DNA from: an uncultured Luteimonas sp.
GTDB lineage: Bacteria > Pseudomonadota > Gammaproteobacteria > Xanthomonadales > Xanthomonadaceae
Assembly (NCBI GenBank): GCA_934541015.1
Contig: CAKTDC010000016.1
Location: 1 to 64,000 of the forward strand
Length of the DNA stretch: 64,000 nt
Direction of reading: 5' to 3'
The notes beneath the pieces were generated by a model. The model saw only the letters and a program-made list of their open reading frames with translations. It was not told the DNA's origin and did no database searches. A program made the position numbers and the translations under genes. Shown piece after piece: positions 27,161-37,236 of the stretch; positions within the stretch are counted from its first letter, which is position 1; each line of letters starts with the position of its first letter.

Positions 27161-28648
27161 ATGACCGCCAGCACGCCACTGCTCGTCACCTTCACCGCCT
27201 ACCTGCTGCTGATGGTCGGCCTGGGCTTCGCCGCCTGGCGACGCACCCGCACCTTCGACGACTACATCCTCGGCGGCCGCTCGCTGGGCAGCTTCGTGAC
27301 CGCGCTCGCGGCCGGCGCCTCGGACATGAGCGGCTGGCTGATGATGGGCCTGCCCGGCGCGCTGTACCTGAGCGGCGCCTCCGAGGCGTGGATCGCGGTC
27401 GGCCTGGTCCTGGGCGCCTGGGCGAACTGGAAGTACGTTGCCGGCCCGCTGCGCGTCTACACCGAACGCACCCGCAACGCGCTGACCCTGCCCGACTACT
27501 TCACCCACCGCTTCGAGGACCACAGTCGGGTGCTGCGCATCCTCTCCGCGCTGGTGATCCTGGTGTTCTTCGCCATCTACTGCGCCTCGGGCATCGTCGC
27601 CAGCGCGCGCATGTTCGAAAGCGTGTTCGGCCTGCCCTACGGCCAGGCGATGGTCTGGGGCGCGGCGGTGACGATCCTCTACACCTTCATCGGTGGCTTC
27701 CTCGCGGTGAGCTGGACCGACACCATCCAGGCCTCGCTGATGATCTTCGCCCTGCTGCTGGTGCCGGTGTTCGCGATCGTCGGCGTGGGCGGCCCGACCG
27801 AGGCACTGGCGCTGATCGAGCAGGTCGATCCCTCGCGGCTGGACTGGGTCGGCGCCGGCGGCGTCATCGCCGTGGTCTCGGCGCTGGCTTGGGGCCTGGG
27901 CTACCTCGGCCAGCCGCACATCCTGGCGCGGTTCATGGCCGCCGACAGCCTGGCCACGATCCCGCGCGCGCGCCGCATCGGCATGACCTGGATGATCCTG
28001 TGCCTGGCCGGCGCGGTGGCCACGGGCTTCTTCGGCATCGCCTGGTTCGCCGCGCACCCGGAGGTCGCCGGCCCGGTCAACGCCAATCCCGAGCGCGTGT
28101 TCATCGTGCTCTCGGAGGTGCTGTTCAACCCGTGGATCGCCGGCGTGCTGCTGTCGGCGATCCTGGCCGCGATCATGAGCACGCTGTCGGCGCAGCTGCT
28201 GGTGTGCTCGAGCGCGCTGACCCAGGATTTCTACCGCGGCTTGCTGCGGCCCAGGGCCGGGCATCGCGAGCTGGTGTGGTTCGGGCGGGCGATGGTGCTG
28301 GCGGTGGCCCTGCTGGCGATGTGGATCGCACGCGATCCCGACAGCCGGGTGCTGGGGCTGGTGGCCTATGCCTGGGCGGGCTTCGGCGCGGCCTTCGGGC
28401 CGGTGGTGGTGCTGTCGCTGTTCTGGAAGCGGATGACCCGCAACGGCGCCATCGCGGGGATGCTGGCCGGGGCGGTCACGGTGCTGCTGTGGAAGCAGAC
28501 CGGCAGCGCGCTGTACGAGATCGTGCCCGGGTTCATCGCCGCGGTGGTGGCGATCGTGGCGGTGAGCCTGCTCGGCCGGGTGCCGTCGCAGGCCGTGCAG
28601 ACGCAGCACGAGCAGGTGCGGCTGAGCCTGCGCGAGAACGGCTACTGA
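27161..28648 (+). CDS. putP: Sodium/proline symporter PutP family
   Basis: The 495-residue protein has ~13 membrane helices and the SSS-family signature: GRSLGSFVTALAAGASDMSGWLMMGLPG in helix 2, FIGGFLAVSWTDTIQA in helix 5, and ALAWGLGYLGQPHILARFMA, the typical PutP loop. It takes up proline with Na+ in relatives. The start at 27161 follows AGGGGGA. No putA is nearby. The last ~25 residues are a polar cytoplasmic tail. Confidence 0.93.
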   Translation: MTASTPLLVTFTAYLLLMVGLGFAAWRRTRTFDDYILGGRSLGSFVTALAAGASDMSGWLMMGLPGALYLSGASEAWIAVGLVLGAWANWKYVAGPLRVYTERTRNALTLPDYFTHRFEDHSRVLRILSALVILVFFAIYCASGIVASARMFESVFGLPYGQAMVWGAAVTILYTFIGGFLAVSWTDTIQASLMIFALLLVPVFAIVGVGGPTEALALIEQVDPSRLDWVGAGGVIAVVSALAWGLGYLGQPHILARFMAADSLATIPRARRIGMTWMILCLAGAVATGFFGIAWFAAHPEVAGPVNANPERVFIVLSEVLFNPWIAGVLLSAILAAIMSTLSAQLLVCSSALTQDFYRGLLRPRAGHRELVWFGRAMVLAVALLAMWIARDPDSRVLGLVAYAWAGFGAAFGPVVVLSLFWKRMTRNGAIAGMLAGAVTVLLWKQTGSALYEIVPGFIAAVVAIVAVSLLGRVPSQAVQTQHEQVRLSLRENGY

Positions 28649-28669
28649 GGCTCGCCCGCCCGCGGGCAC

Positions 28670-29782
28670 TCAGAACAGGCTGCCCTGCGCCGGATCGGCC
28701 ACCGGTGCCGGCCGACGGAACGCGCCGCAGTCCAGCGCCGGCAGGCGGCCGAAGCCCAGCCGCCGGTGTGCGCGGGCGAAGCGCGCCGCCAGCAGCTGCG
28801 CGAACGGCCCCTCGCCGCGCATGCGTTTGCCGAAGGCGCTGTCGTAGTCGCTGCCGCCGCGCATCTGCCGCACCAGGCTCATCACGTGCGCGGCGCGGTC
28901 GGGGTAGTGCAGCGACAGCCACTCGCGCCAGATCTCCTTGAGCTCGTGCGGCAGCCGCAGCAGCACGTAGCCGGCCTGGCGTGCGCCGGCCGCGTGCGCC
29001 GCCTCGAGGATGGCCTCCAGCTCGTGGTCGGTGATCGCCGGCACCACCGGCGCCACCATCACCCCCACCGGAACCCCGGCGTCGGACAGCCGGCGCATCG
29101 CCCGCAGCCGCGCATGCGGCGCCGCGGCGCGCGGCTCCATCCGCGCCGAGAGGCGGTTGTCGAGCGTGGTCACCGAGAAATGCACCGTCACCAGCCGGCG
29201 CGCCGCCAGCGGCGCGAGCAGGTCGATGTCGCGCGTCACCAGCGCGCTCTTGGTGATCAGGCTGAAGGGATGGCTGTGTTCGTCCATCACCCCGATCAGC
29301 TCGCGGGTGATGCGGTAGTGGCGCTCGATCGGCTGGTAGGCATCGGTGTTGATGCCCAGCGCGATCGGGCTGCAGCGGTAGCCGGGACGCGCGAACTCGG
29401 CGCGCAGGCGCTCGGCGGCGTTGGTCTTGGCGAACAGCCGGGTTTCGAAATCCAGCCCCGGCGACAGCTCCAGGTAGGCGTGGGACGGCCGCGCGAAGCA
29501 GTACACGCAGCCGTGCTCGCAGCCGCGGTAGGGATTCACCGACTGGTCGAAGCCGATGTCCGGCGATGCGTTGCGGCTGACGATGCCGCGCGCGCGCTCC
29601 TCGGTCACCCGGGTGTCCGGGTGCGGTGGCGGATCGGCGTCGTCGGCCGCGTGCAGCGAGCCCCAGCCGTCATCCTCGGCGTGGGCGCCGGTGACCTCGT
29701 AGCGCCCGGGCACGAACGAGGCGGCGCCGCGGCCGTGGACGGGCACGGTCGCCGGTGAGCTCTGTCTGCGCCGCGGATCCAT
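28670..29782 (-). CDS. Radical SAM protein, PA0069 type
   Basis: The 370-residue product has the radical SAM cluster motif C-EHG-C-VY-C in NPYRGCEHGCVYCFARPSHAY. The shape typical of the PA0069/SplB-like group follows: LGINTDAYQPIER, ITKSALVTRDIDLL, SVTTLD and VMVAPVVPAITDHE. The N-terminal ~45 residues are variable, with GRGAASFVPGRYE common to these proteins. The function of the group is unknown; it shares the SplB-type fold that acts on nucleic acids. The start at 29782 is one option; Met at 29845 is also in frame. Confidence 0.88.
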   Translation of the reverse strand: MDPRRRQSSPATVPVHGRGAASFVPGRYEVTGAHAEDDGWGSLHAADDADPPPHPDTRVTEERARGIVSRNASPDIGFDQSVNPYRGCEHGCVYCFARPSHAYLELSPGLDFETRLFAKTNAAERLRAEFARPGYRCSPIALGINTDAYQPIERHYRITRELIGVMDEHSHPFSLITKSALVTRDIDLLAPLAARRLVTVHFSVTTLDNRLSARMEPRAAAPHARLRAMRRLSDAGVPVGVMVAPVVPAITDHELEAILEAAHAAGARQAGYVLLRLPHELKEIWREWLSLHYPDRAAHVMSLVRQMRGGSDYDSAFGKRMRGEGPFAQLLAARFARAHRRLGFGRLPALDCGAFRRPAPVADPAQGSLF

Positions 29783-29967
29783 CGGCGGAGTGTGCGCGCA
29801 CGCGGTCGCAGCGGGCGCGACGACGGCGGTGCCGCGTTCAGCCACGGCCCTGCCGTCGCGGAGCGACAGCGCGGCGGCCGCCTCCAGGCTGAATCTGCAC
29901 CCCGCATCACGCGCTTTGCTCTAGCCTTCACCGCAGGCGGGCCCGGCCCGCGCAAGGGGGAAAGACC

Positions 29968-31407
29968 ATGTGGGACGCACTGCGGCAGCTGTGGGACGGC
30001 ATCGTCTCGATTCCCCACCTGGGCCTGGCGCTGGCCGTGGTCTGGCTGCTGTACCTGCTGCTGCTGGGCTGCTGGATCGTGCTGCAGAAGCGCGAACCGG
30101 TGGCCACGGTCAGCTGGCTGCTCGGTCTGGCCCTGCTGCCCTACGCCGGCTTCCTGATCTACCACGTCTTCGGCCCGCAGAAGATCCACCGCCAGCGGCT
30201 GCGCCGGGCCAGCGTGCGCCCCGCCCTGCCCGAGGAGGCCGCCAGCAGCGACGAGATCGACGAGCTCTCGCGCATGGTCGAGAAGACCACCCGCCAGCCG
30301 ATGACCACCGCCAGCGACGTGCGCCTGCTGGTCGACGGCCACGCCAAGTACAGCGCGCTGCTGGCCGACATCGCCTCGGCCCGCCGGCACGTGCACCTGG
30401 AGTACTACATCTGGCACCCCGATCGCAGCGGTGCCGCCTTGCGCGACGCCCTGGTCGAACGCGCCCGCGCCGGGGTCAGGGTGCGCCTGCTGCTCGACGC
30501 GGTCGGTTCGGCCCGCGCGCGCCGCTTCTTCGGCCCCCTGGTCGAGGCCGGCGGCGAACTGGCCTGGTTCCACCCGCCGCGGTTCGGCCGCATCTGGTGC
30601 CGACCCTGGGCCAACCTGCGCACCCACCGCAAGATCGTGGTGATCGACGGCCGGCTCGGCTACACCGGCGGCATGAACGTGACCGACGACCAGGACGAGA
30701 GCCTGGGTGCGACCGCCTTCCACGACCTGCACCTGCGCCTGGAGGGCAACATCGTGCGCGGCCTGCAGCGGCTGTTCGTCGAGGACTGGGTCTATGCCAC
30801 CGGCAGCACGGCGGTGATCGCGGAAGTCTCCGACAGCCTCGCCTGCGCCCCGGCGACGGGCGGGATCAGGACCCAGGTGGTCGCGTCCGGGCCGGACTCG
30901 GAATGGGAGGCGATCCACCGCGCCTACGTCGGCGCGATCCACGCCGCGACCCGGCGGGTGTGGATGGCCACGCCCTACTTCGTGCCCGGCGAGGCGGCGA
31001 TGATGGCGCTGTCGTCGGCGGCACTGGCCGGGCTGGACGTGCGGCTGATGGTACCCAGGCGCAGTGATTCGCTGCTGGTCACGCTGGCCGCGCGCTCGTA
31101 TTTCGACCAGCTGATCGAGGCCGGGGTGAAGATCCACGAATACGGCCCGCGCATGCTGCACGCCAAGACCCTGCTGATCGACGACGCCCTGGCCTTCATC
31201 GGCAGCGCCAACTTCGACCATCGCAGCTTCCGCCTGAACTTCGAGGTCTCGATGCTGTTCGACGACGAAGCGATCGCCGCACGCCTGGCGCAACTGTTCG
31301 AGGCGGACCTGGCGCTGGCGCCGCGGGTGCGCGACGACGCGCACCGTCCGCTGTTCCGCGCGCGCCTGCCCGAGGCCCTGGCGCGGCTGCTCTCGCCCCT
31401 GCTCTGA
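29968..31407 (+). CDS. cls: Cardiolipin synthase
   Basis: The 479-residue protein has two N-terminal membrane helices (about 15-35 and 45-63) and two phospholipase D domains. The catalytic HKD motifs are HRKIVVIDGRLGYTGGMN and HAKTLLIDDALAFIGSANFD. It condenses two phosphatidylglycerol molecules, or PG and another lipid, to cardiolipin at the inner membrane. The length matches ClsA-type enzymes. GGGGGAAAG lies before the start at 29968. It is a single gene with a small membrane protein gene downstream. Confidence 0.94.
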   Translation: MWDALRQLWDGIVSIPHLGLALAVVWLLYLLLLGCWIVLQKREPVATVSWLLGLALLPYAGFLIYHVFGPQKIHRQRLRRASVRPALPEEAASSDEIDELSRMVEKTTRQPMTTASDVRLLVDGHAKYSALLADIASARRHVHLEYYIWHPDRSGAALRDALVERARAGVRVRLLLDAVGSARARRFFGPLVEAGGELAWFHPPRFGRIWCRPWANLRTHRKIVVIDGRLGYTGGMNVTDDQDESLGATAFHDLHLRLEGNIVRGLQRLFVEDWVYATGSTAVIAEVSDSLACAPATGGIRTQVVASGPDSEWEAIHRAYVGAIHAATRRVWMATPYFVPGEAAMMALSSAALAGLDVRLMVPRRSDSLLVTLAARSYFDQLIEAGVKIHEYGPRMLHAKTLLIDDALAFIGSANFDHRSFRLNFEVSMLFDDEAIAARLAQLFEADLALAPRVRDDAHRPLFRARLPEALARLLSPLL

Positions 31408-31493
31408 CCGGCGGCGCCGCGGGCCGGCCGGGCGGCGGCCGCCGCCGTCGCCGCGGGTTAGACTTTCCCCGAATCCCCCGACGGAGCCAGACC

Positions 31494-31754
31494 ATGCCGT
31501 GGCTGTTCCTGCTGCTTGCGCTGGGCGGTTTCTGGCTCGCCTTCACCACTTCGTCGGTGGCGCTGTCGGCGCTGTCGCTGCTGGCCTCGCTGGTCCTGCT
31601 GGGGCTGTGGGTGATGGGCCTGCTGGCGCGTCGCGTCGGCGACCGCGCACGCGACGACTCCCTGCTGATCGATCCGCAGGAGCTGCGCCGCATGCGCGAG
31701 CTGGCGCAAGCCCGGCAGCAGCAGGAGCCACAGGCGCCGCCGCCCGAGGCCTGA
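31494..31754 (+). CDS. Small membrane protein, unknown
   Basis: The 86-residue product has two hydrophobic helices (about 2-17 and 22-46), then a charged helix ([16 protein letters not shown]) with coiled-coil character. ACGGAG precedes the start at 31494, and a TTAGACT element lies upstream. It sits between cls and pdxJ with the same orientation. No family is recognised. Confidence 0.7.
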   Translation: MPWLFLLLALGGFWLAFTTSSVALSALSLLASLVLLGLWVMGLLARRVGDRARDDSLLIDPQELRRMRELAQARQQQEPQAPPPEA

Positions 31755-31815
31755 ACCCGGCATCGTCCCCTGCCCGGCCGCACCCACCGGGCCGCGCACG
31801 GGTTACGCTTCGACC

Positions 31816-32562
31816 ATGACCCGCCTGAGCGTCAACCTCAACAAGATCGCGGTGCTGCGCAACTCGCGCGGCGACGATGAACCGGACGTGCTGCGCGCCG
31901 CGCGCACCTGCCTGGACGCCGGTGCCCACGGCATCACCGTGCACCCGCGCCCGGACGCGCGCCACATCCGTGCCGACGACGTGATCGCGCTGGCCGGGCT
32001 GACCGCCCGCTACGGGGTCGAGTTCAACATCGAGGGCAATCCGTTCGCGCCGCCGCGGCCCGGCTATCCGGGCCTGCTGGCGCTGTGCGAACAGGCGCGG
32101 CCGGCGCAGGCGACCCTGGTGCCCGACGGCGACGGCCAGCTGACCTCCGACCACGGCTTCGATTTCGCCCGCGACGCGGCAACCCTGCCGCCGCTGGTGG
32201 CGCAGCTGAAGGCGCTGGGCTGCCGGGTCAGCCTGTTCGCCGACGCCGAGGCCGATTTCGACGCCGCCGCGCGGACCGGCGCCGACCGCATCGAGCTCTA
32301 CACCGGCCCCTACGCCGCCGCCTTCGCCGCCGGCCGCACCGATGCCGCCGCAGCCTTCAGCGCCGCCGCCGCCGCCGCCATCCGCGCCGGCCTGGGCATC
32401 AACGCCGGCCACGACCTGAGCCAGGCCAACCTCGGCCACTTCCTCGACAGCGTGCCGCAGGTGCTGGAAGTCTCCATCGGCCACGCCCTGATCGGCGAAG
32501 CCCTGTACGAAGGCCTGGAGACCACCGTCCACCGCTACCTGGCGATCATCGCCGACGGCTGA
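31816..32562 (+). CDS. pdxJ: Pyridoxine 5'-phosphate synthase PdxJ
   Basis: The 248-residue TIM-barrel protein matches PdxJ from end to end: [16 protein letters not shown], the phosphate and metal site [52 protein letters not shown] and [11 protein letters not shown]. It joins 3-amino-1-hydroxyacetone phosphate and deoxyxylulose 5-phosphate to make pyridoxine phosphate. It lies beyond the exbD genes of the TonB cluster, a neighbourhood I recall from Xanthomonas. Repeat copy A begins ~130 bp past its stop. Confidence 0.95.
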   Translation: MTRLSVNLNKIAVLRNSRGDDEPDVLRAARTCLDAGAHGITVHPRPDARHIRADDVIALAGLTARYGVEFNIEGNPFAPPRPGYPGLLALCEQARPAQATLVPDGDGQLTSDHGFDFARDAATLPPLVAQLKALGCRVSLFADAEADFDAAARTGADRIELYTGPYAAAFAAGRTDAAAAFSAAAAAAIRAGLGINAGHDLSQANLGHFLDSVPQVLEVSIGHALIGEALYEGLETTVHRYLAIIADG

Positions 32563-32689
32563 GCCCGGCTGCCGGCCGGACGTTATCGAAACATCGATGC
32601 GGCGGCTTGGAGAGGGACGCCACGCCCTGTTGCTCCAGGAGAAGATCCCGAAAAGGTGCTTCTCCCAAGGGAGGGAGCCGCTTTCACTC

Positions 32690-33143
32690 CCACCGTCGGA
32701 AGGACGCCGCGCCCTGGCGGCCGGGGATCGCTCTTCGCTCGGTCAGCCCCGCTCCGCGGTCCAGCCCGGCGCAGCGCGCCGGGCGTTCGCACGGACGCGC
32801 GGCATGCCGCGCAAGCGGTCCGTACTCACCCATGGGCTGACTCGCGCGCAAAACATCCATGTTTTGCTTTGCCGCGATCCCCGGCCGCCAGGACGCGGCT
32901 CGTTGCGGCGTCCGGTTCAACGCTTCGATGGCAAGGGCGTTGCTGCCCAAACGAAGTGGAGTCGTCAAGGAACCTCTGAACAACGACCGTCATTCCCGCG
33001 AAGGCGGGGATCCAGGGACGTTAATCCGTTGAAAACCAGAGTCCATGGATTCCCGCCTTCGCGGGAATGACGATCAAAAGCGGGTTGTCCAGAGGTTCGT
33101 CAACGGATCGAGGGGGTGTCCCGGGCCGGGGAATTGCGGAGAG
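32690..33143 (+). repeat. Origin-flanking repeat, copy A: nested palindromic element plus two REP units
   Basis: This is a non-coding stretch. A perfect 19-bp inverted repeat (CCTGGCGGCCGGGGATCGC at 32713-32731, its complement at 32874-32892) encloses several smaller ones. They are GTCAGCCC/GGGCTGAC at 32742 and 32834, CCCGGCGC/GCGCCGGG at 32765-32783, the 16-bp palindrome GCGCGGCATGCCGCGC at 32797-32812, and GCAAAACAT/ATGTTTTGC at 32848-32867. REP-like hairpins follow at 32988-33014 and 33042-33072. The whole block is repeated in inverted orientation at 47998-48487, nearly identical by eye apart from a ~28-bp insert. Open frames inside it have no protein-like character. With its flanks it fills the 766-bp gap 32563-33328. 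Confidence 0.85.
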
Positions 33144-33244
33144 CAGCGCAGGGATGCGCTGCGGGAGCAATCCCCGGCCCGAGGCGACCCTCGGTCCGCA
33201 AGCCCGGATCCCACTCTGCTCTTGCAACCCCCCGCAAACGGGAG

Positions 33245-33272
33245 AAAAAAAACGCCGCCCGGAGGCGGCGTT
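33245..33272 (-). terminator. Rho-independent terminator of the tonB-exbBD genes
   Basis: On the minus strand a perfect 9-bp stem (AACGCCGCC, loop TCCG, GGCGGCGTT) runs straight into eight T residues. It lies 56 bp past the stop of the last exbD gene. Confidence 0.92.
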
Positions 33273-33328
33273 GAAAGTGGTTTTCGGTAAGCGGCCGGCG
33301 CCCTGCAGGAGCGCCGGACGGTGACGCG

Positions 33329-33745
<417 letters not shown>

Positions 33746-33763
33746 CTTCGATTCTCCGATCCG

Positions 33764-34189
<426 letters not shown>

Positions 34190-34222
34190 GTCGGATCTCC
34201 TGCGTCAGTCTGTGGTGTTCGC

Positions 34223-34966
34223 TCAGCGACCTTCGCCGACGCGAGCGCCGGTGGCGAAGAAGTCGTGCAGGTCGTGCGCGAAGGTGTCGAGCTTGGCGTT
34301 CAGGCCGCGGTTGAGGCGGACGAAGAAGTTGTAGCCCAGCACCGCCGGGATCGCGACGCCCAGACCGATCGCGGTCATGATCAGCGCCTCGCCCACCGGA
34401 CCGGCCACCGCGCCGATGTCGGCCTGGCCGGTCGCACCGATGCGGATCAGCGCGTTGTAGATGCCCCACACCGTGCCGAGCAGACCGACGAACGGCGCGG
34501 TCGCACCCACGGTCGCGAGTACGGTCAGGCCGTCCTCGAGCTTCATCGACTCGCGGGTCACGGCCTGGCGCAGCGCGCGGTCCACGAACTCGGAGCGGCT
34601 CATCGACTCGGCCAGGCGCGAACCGTCATGGCGCTGGTGGTGCGCGGCGGCCTGGGCGGCGTCGAGGGCGACCTTGGAGAAGGGCTCGCCGCGGCGCTGC
34701 TCTTCCATGAAGCGGATCGCGTCCTGCGCGTTGGGCGTTTCCCAGAACGTGCTGACCACGCGGTCGGAACTGCCCCTGAGCCGGATGTGCTTGATCATGT
34801 TGAACACGATCCAGTAGACCGACAGCACCGACATGATGATCAACACGATGAACACGATCCAGTTGACCAGGGTCATGTGTTCGATCAGGTTGGCGAAGCC
34901 CATCTGGGTCAGGGCCTCGGCGTTGTTGCCTCCGGTCACTGGAGCGGTGGAAGTTTCCTGCAGCAT
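34223..34966 (-). CDS. exbB: ExbB proton channel component
   Basis: The 247-residue product has three membrane helices (about 33-53, 145-165 and 185-210). The MotA/TolQ/ExbB signature is LATVGATAPFVGLLGTVWGIYNAL, followed by GPVGEALIMTAIGLGVAIPAV. It forms the pentameric stator with ExbD that powers TonB. AAAAGG precedes the start at 34966. The 112-bp spacer after tonB holds no clear terminator, so read-through from tonB is likely. Confidence 0.95.
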   Translation of the reverse strand: MLQETSTAPVTGGNNAEALTQMGFANLIEHMTLVNWIVFIVLIIMSVLSVYWIVFNMIKHIRLRGSSDRVVSTFWETPNAQDAIRFMEEQRRGEPFSKVALDAAQAAAHHQRHDGSRLAESMSRSEFVDRALRQAVTRESMKLEDGLTVLATVGATAPFVGLLGTVWGIYNALIRIGATGQADIGAVAGPVGEALIMTAIGLGVAIPAVLGYNFFVRLNRGLNAKLDTFAHDLHDFFATGARVGEGR

Positions 34967-35078
34967 GACGCTTACCTTTTGGATGTTGTGATTTGGATGT
35001 GTGTGGAACGCGGGTGTTCGGTTGTTGCAAGGGTTGCCGGATCAGGTGCCGATGACCCGCACCGCCGGCGGATAGGGA

Positions 35079-35756
35079 TCAGCCGCCGAGCGTGAAGTCG
35101 ACGGGCACGCGGACGCGGCCGGCGGACGGGCGGCCGTCCTTCGTCGCCGGGTTGAAGCGCCACTTGCGCGCGGCCTGCATCGCGGCGCGGTCGAGGTCGC
35201 GGTTGCGGCTCGAGCGCTCCACGGTCACGTTGGTCACGTTGCCGTTGGCGTCGACGTCGATCACCAGCACCACGGTTCCCTGGATGCCGGCGCGGGCGGC
35301 GGCGGGCGGGTACTGTGGCGGGTTCATGTTCTTGGACGAGATGTCGACGCTGGCGCCGATGTCGGCCACCGGAGCCGGTGGCGCGGGCGGAGCCGGCGGC
35401 GGGGCCGGGGTATCCATCGGCGAGGGGGTGTCGAACACCACCGGCGGATCCTCGGGCGGCGGCGGCAGCGGCGTGGGCTGCGGCGGCGAGAGCTCCTTGA
35501 TCTCCTGCGGCTTGGGCGGCTCCGGCGGCGGCGGTGGCGGCGGCGGCGGCGGCGGCGGCGGCTCGATGATCACCACGCGGGTGACGTCTTCTTCTTCCAG
35601 GTCCACGGACGGCGGCGAAACAGGGGCCATCAGCAACAGCAGCGCGGCGACGTGAATCGCCACCACCATGGTGAAACCGGTGATTCGCGCCCAGTTCAGA
35701 CCTTCGTCGTCGTCTCGGTTCCGGTCGTGATCGGGCGTCGGCAAGGGTTGCGTCAT
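35079..35756 (-). CDS. tonB: Energy transducer TonB
   Basis: The 225-residue protein has a basic N-terminus, one membrane helix (about 24-43, FTMVVAIHVAALLLLMAPVS) and a long Pro-rich spanner including a run of about a dozen prolines (~74-85). The C-terminal TonB domain has QYPPAAARAGIQGTVVLVIDVDANG and RKWRFNPATKDG. It carries energy to outer membrane receptors such as the one at 23308. A TATAAG element about 95 bp upstream may be its -10. The gene leads the tonB-exbB-exbD-exbD series. Confidence 0.93.
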   Translation of the reverse strand: MTQPLPTPDHDRNRDDDEGLNWARITGFTMVVAIHVAALLLLMAPVSPPSVDLEEEDVTRVVIIEPPPPPPPPPPPPPEPPKPQEIKELSPPQPTPLPPPPEDPPVVFDTPSPMDTPAPPPAPPAPPAPVADIGASVDISSKNMNPPQYPPAAARAGIQGTVVLVIDVDANGNVTNVTVERSSRNRDLDRAAMQAARKWRFNPATKDGRPSAGRVRVPVDFTLGG

Positions 35757-35911
35757 GCGGTGAGCTCAAAGTCTGTCCGGGCGCCCACGGCACCCTAGCT
35801 GGCAGGGAACGCGGCCGGTTTTGGCCACGGGGACGGCGAAGCTTATACCAATCGCACTTGTCCGCACTACCTTGGTTGCGGCTGCAATTGCGTCAGGCCG
35901 GTCGCCGGGCC

Positions 35912-37111
35912 TCACTTCTGGGAGAGTATCCTGTTCGCGTCCTGCGGCGACCTTACCCCTTTGTCCAATGCCTTTCGGGCCGCTTCCTTGGCCTCGGGCA
36001 GGCGGCCTTCGCCGTGCAGGACGCGGGCAAGGTTGAGGTAGGCCTCGCCATCGGGGGCGAGCGGGGCGGCCTTGCGGTAGGCCTCGATCGCCGGGCCCAC
36101 CTGGTCGGAGAAGTAGTAGGCCTGGGCCAGCGCGACATAGGTGCGGTGGTCGCCCTGCAGCACGCCCTTTTCGAGCCCCTCGTTGATCACGGCGATGGCC
36201 TCGCGCTCCTTGTTGTCGCTGTTGAGGTACAGCGCCATCAGGTTGCGATAGTCGCGATCCTCGGTCAGCTCGCCCTTGGCGCGCAGGCGCTCGAACACCT
36301 CGGCGGCCTTCAGGTCCTGGCCCGACTGCATGTAGACGATGGCCAGGTTCATCTGCGAGCGCTTGTCGTCCGGCGCGCGTGCGGCCAGCTCCTCGGCGAG
36401 CTTGGCGGCCTCGGCCGGCTGGTCGGCCTCGGCATAGGCGGCCATCAGCAGCTGCGCCCAGTCGTTGCGCGGCTCCTCGCTGCCGGCCATCGCCGACTTC
36501 AGCGCCTCGATCGCCTCGGGATAGCGCTCCAGCCGGAACAGGGCGTTGCCGCGCAGCGCCTGGTGGTCGGGCAGTTGGGTGGCGGTCTCGCGCTGCAGCC
36601 GGTCGAGGGTGGCCAGGCCGGCCTCGTACTCCTCGTCCTGCATCTGCAGCTGGGCGATGATCAGCATGGTCTCGTAGTGCTCGTTGTTGCCCAGCCCGTT
36701 GAAGTCCAGCGCCTTCTGCAGCCAGACCCGGGCCTCGGCGCCGTCCTCGTTGGCCAGCAGCGCGCCGAGCAGGCGCGCGGCGATCGCCTTCTCGTAGGCG
36801 TTGGTCTTGTCGTCGGCCAGGAGCTCTTCCACGATCGGGCGCGCGGCGGCGATGTCGTCGTCCTCGTAGGCCTTGGACAGCTTCTGCAGCTTCGGGCCGC
36901 CGCGCGCGGTGGCCTTGAGGTTGGGCTGCTCGCGCGTGGCCTGCGGATACTTCTCCACGACCGGGGCGGCGCTGGCACGATTGCGCTGCTCGCTCTGCCG
37001 ACCGCGGCGCTCTTCCGCCGATCGCTGCGCCAGTGCGGTGGTGGTGCCGAGCATCAACAGCACTGTGGTCGCGGTGACCAGGAGGCGGCGGGTGGCCGTG
37101 GACTTGGACAT
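35912..37111 (-). CDS. Exported TPR protein next to tonB
   Basis: The 399-residue protein has a signal peptide (about 8-30, ends ALAQ), then a basic stretch and tetratricopeptide-like repeats through the C-terminus (for example ALRGNALFRLERYPEAIEAL, NLAIVYMQSGQDLKAAEVF and YVALAQAYYFSDQVGPAIEAY). The start at 37111 is preceded by AAAGGTGA. It is just upstream of tonB on the same strand (155-bp spacer). A periplasmic scaffold acting with the TonB complex is likely from context but not shown. Confidence 0.87.
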   Translation of the reverse strand: MSKSTATRRLLVTATTVLLMLGTTTALAQRSAEERRGRQSEQRNRASAAPVVEKYPQATREQPNLKATARGGPKLQKLSKAYEDDDIAAARPIVEELLADDKTNAYEKAIAARLLGALLANEDGAEARVWLQKALDFNGLGNNEHYETMLIIAQLQMQDEEYEAGLATLDRLQRETATQLPDHQALRGNALFRLERYPEAIEALKSAMAGSEEPRNDWAQLLMAAYAEADQPAEAAKLAEELAARAPDDKRSQMNLAIVYMQSGQDLKAAEVFERLRAKGELTEDRDYRNLMALYLNSDNKEREAIAVINEGLEKGVLQGDHRTYVALAQAYYFSDQVGPAIEAYRKAAPLAPDGEAYLNLARVLHGEGRLPEAKEAARKALDKGVRSPQDANRILSQK

Positions 37112-37236
37112 GGTGTTCACCTTTGCGTGTGGCATGTGGGTGGAGCGGTCGCGGCGGACATTGTGGGGCGGTGGCCCCGCGCAGTCGAACGCGGCTCCGG
37201 AGACGGACAGATGATAAGTGCGGGCGGCGGCAATGG

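Noticed and set aside
32597..33070. Small open frames inside repeat copy A
   Set aside because: The frames follow hairpin sequences, differ between copies and lack ribosome-binding sites; the element is better seen as non-coding.
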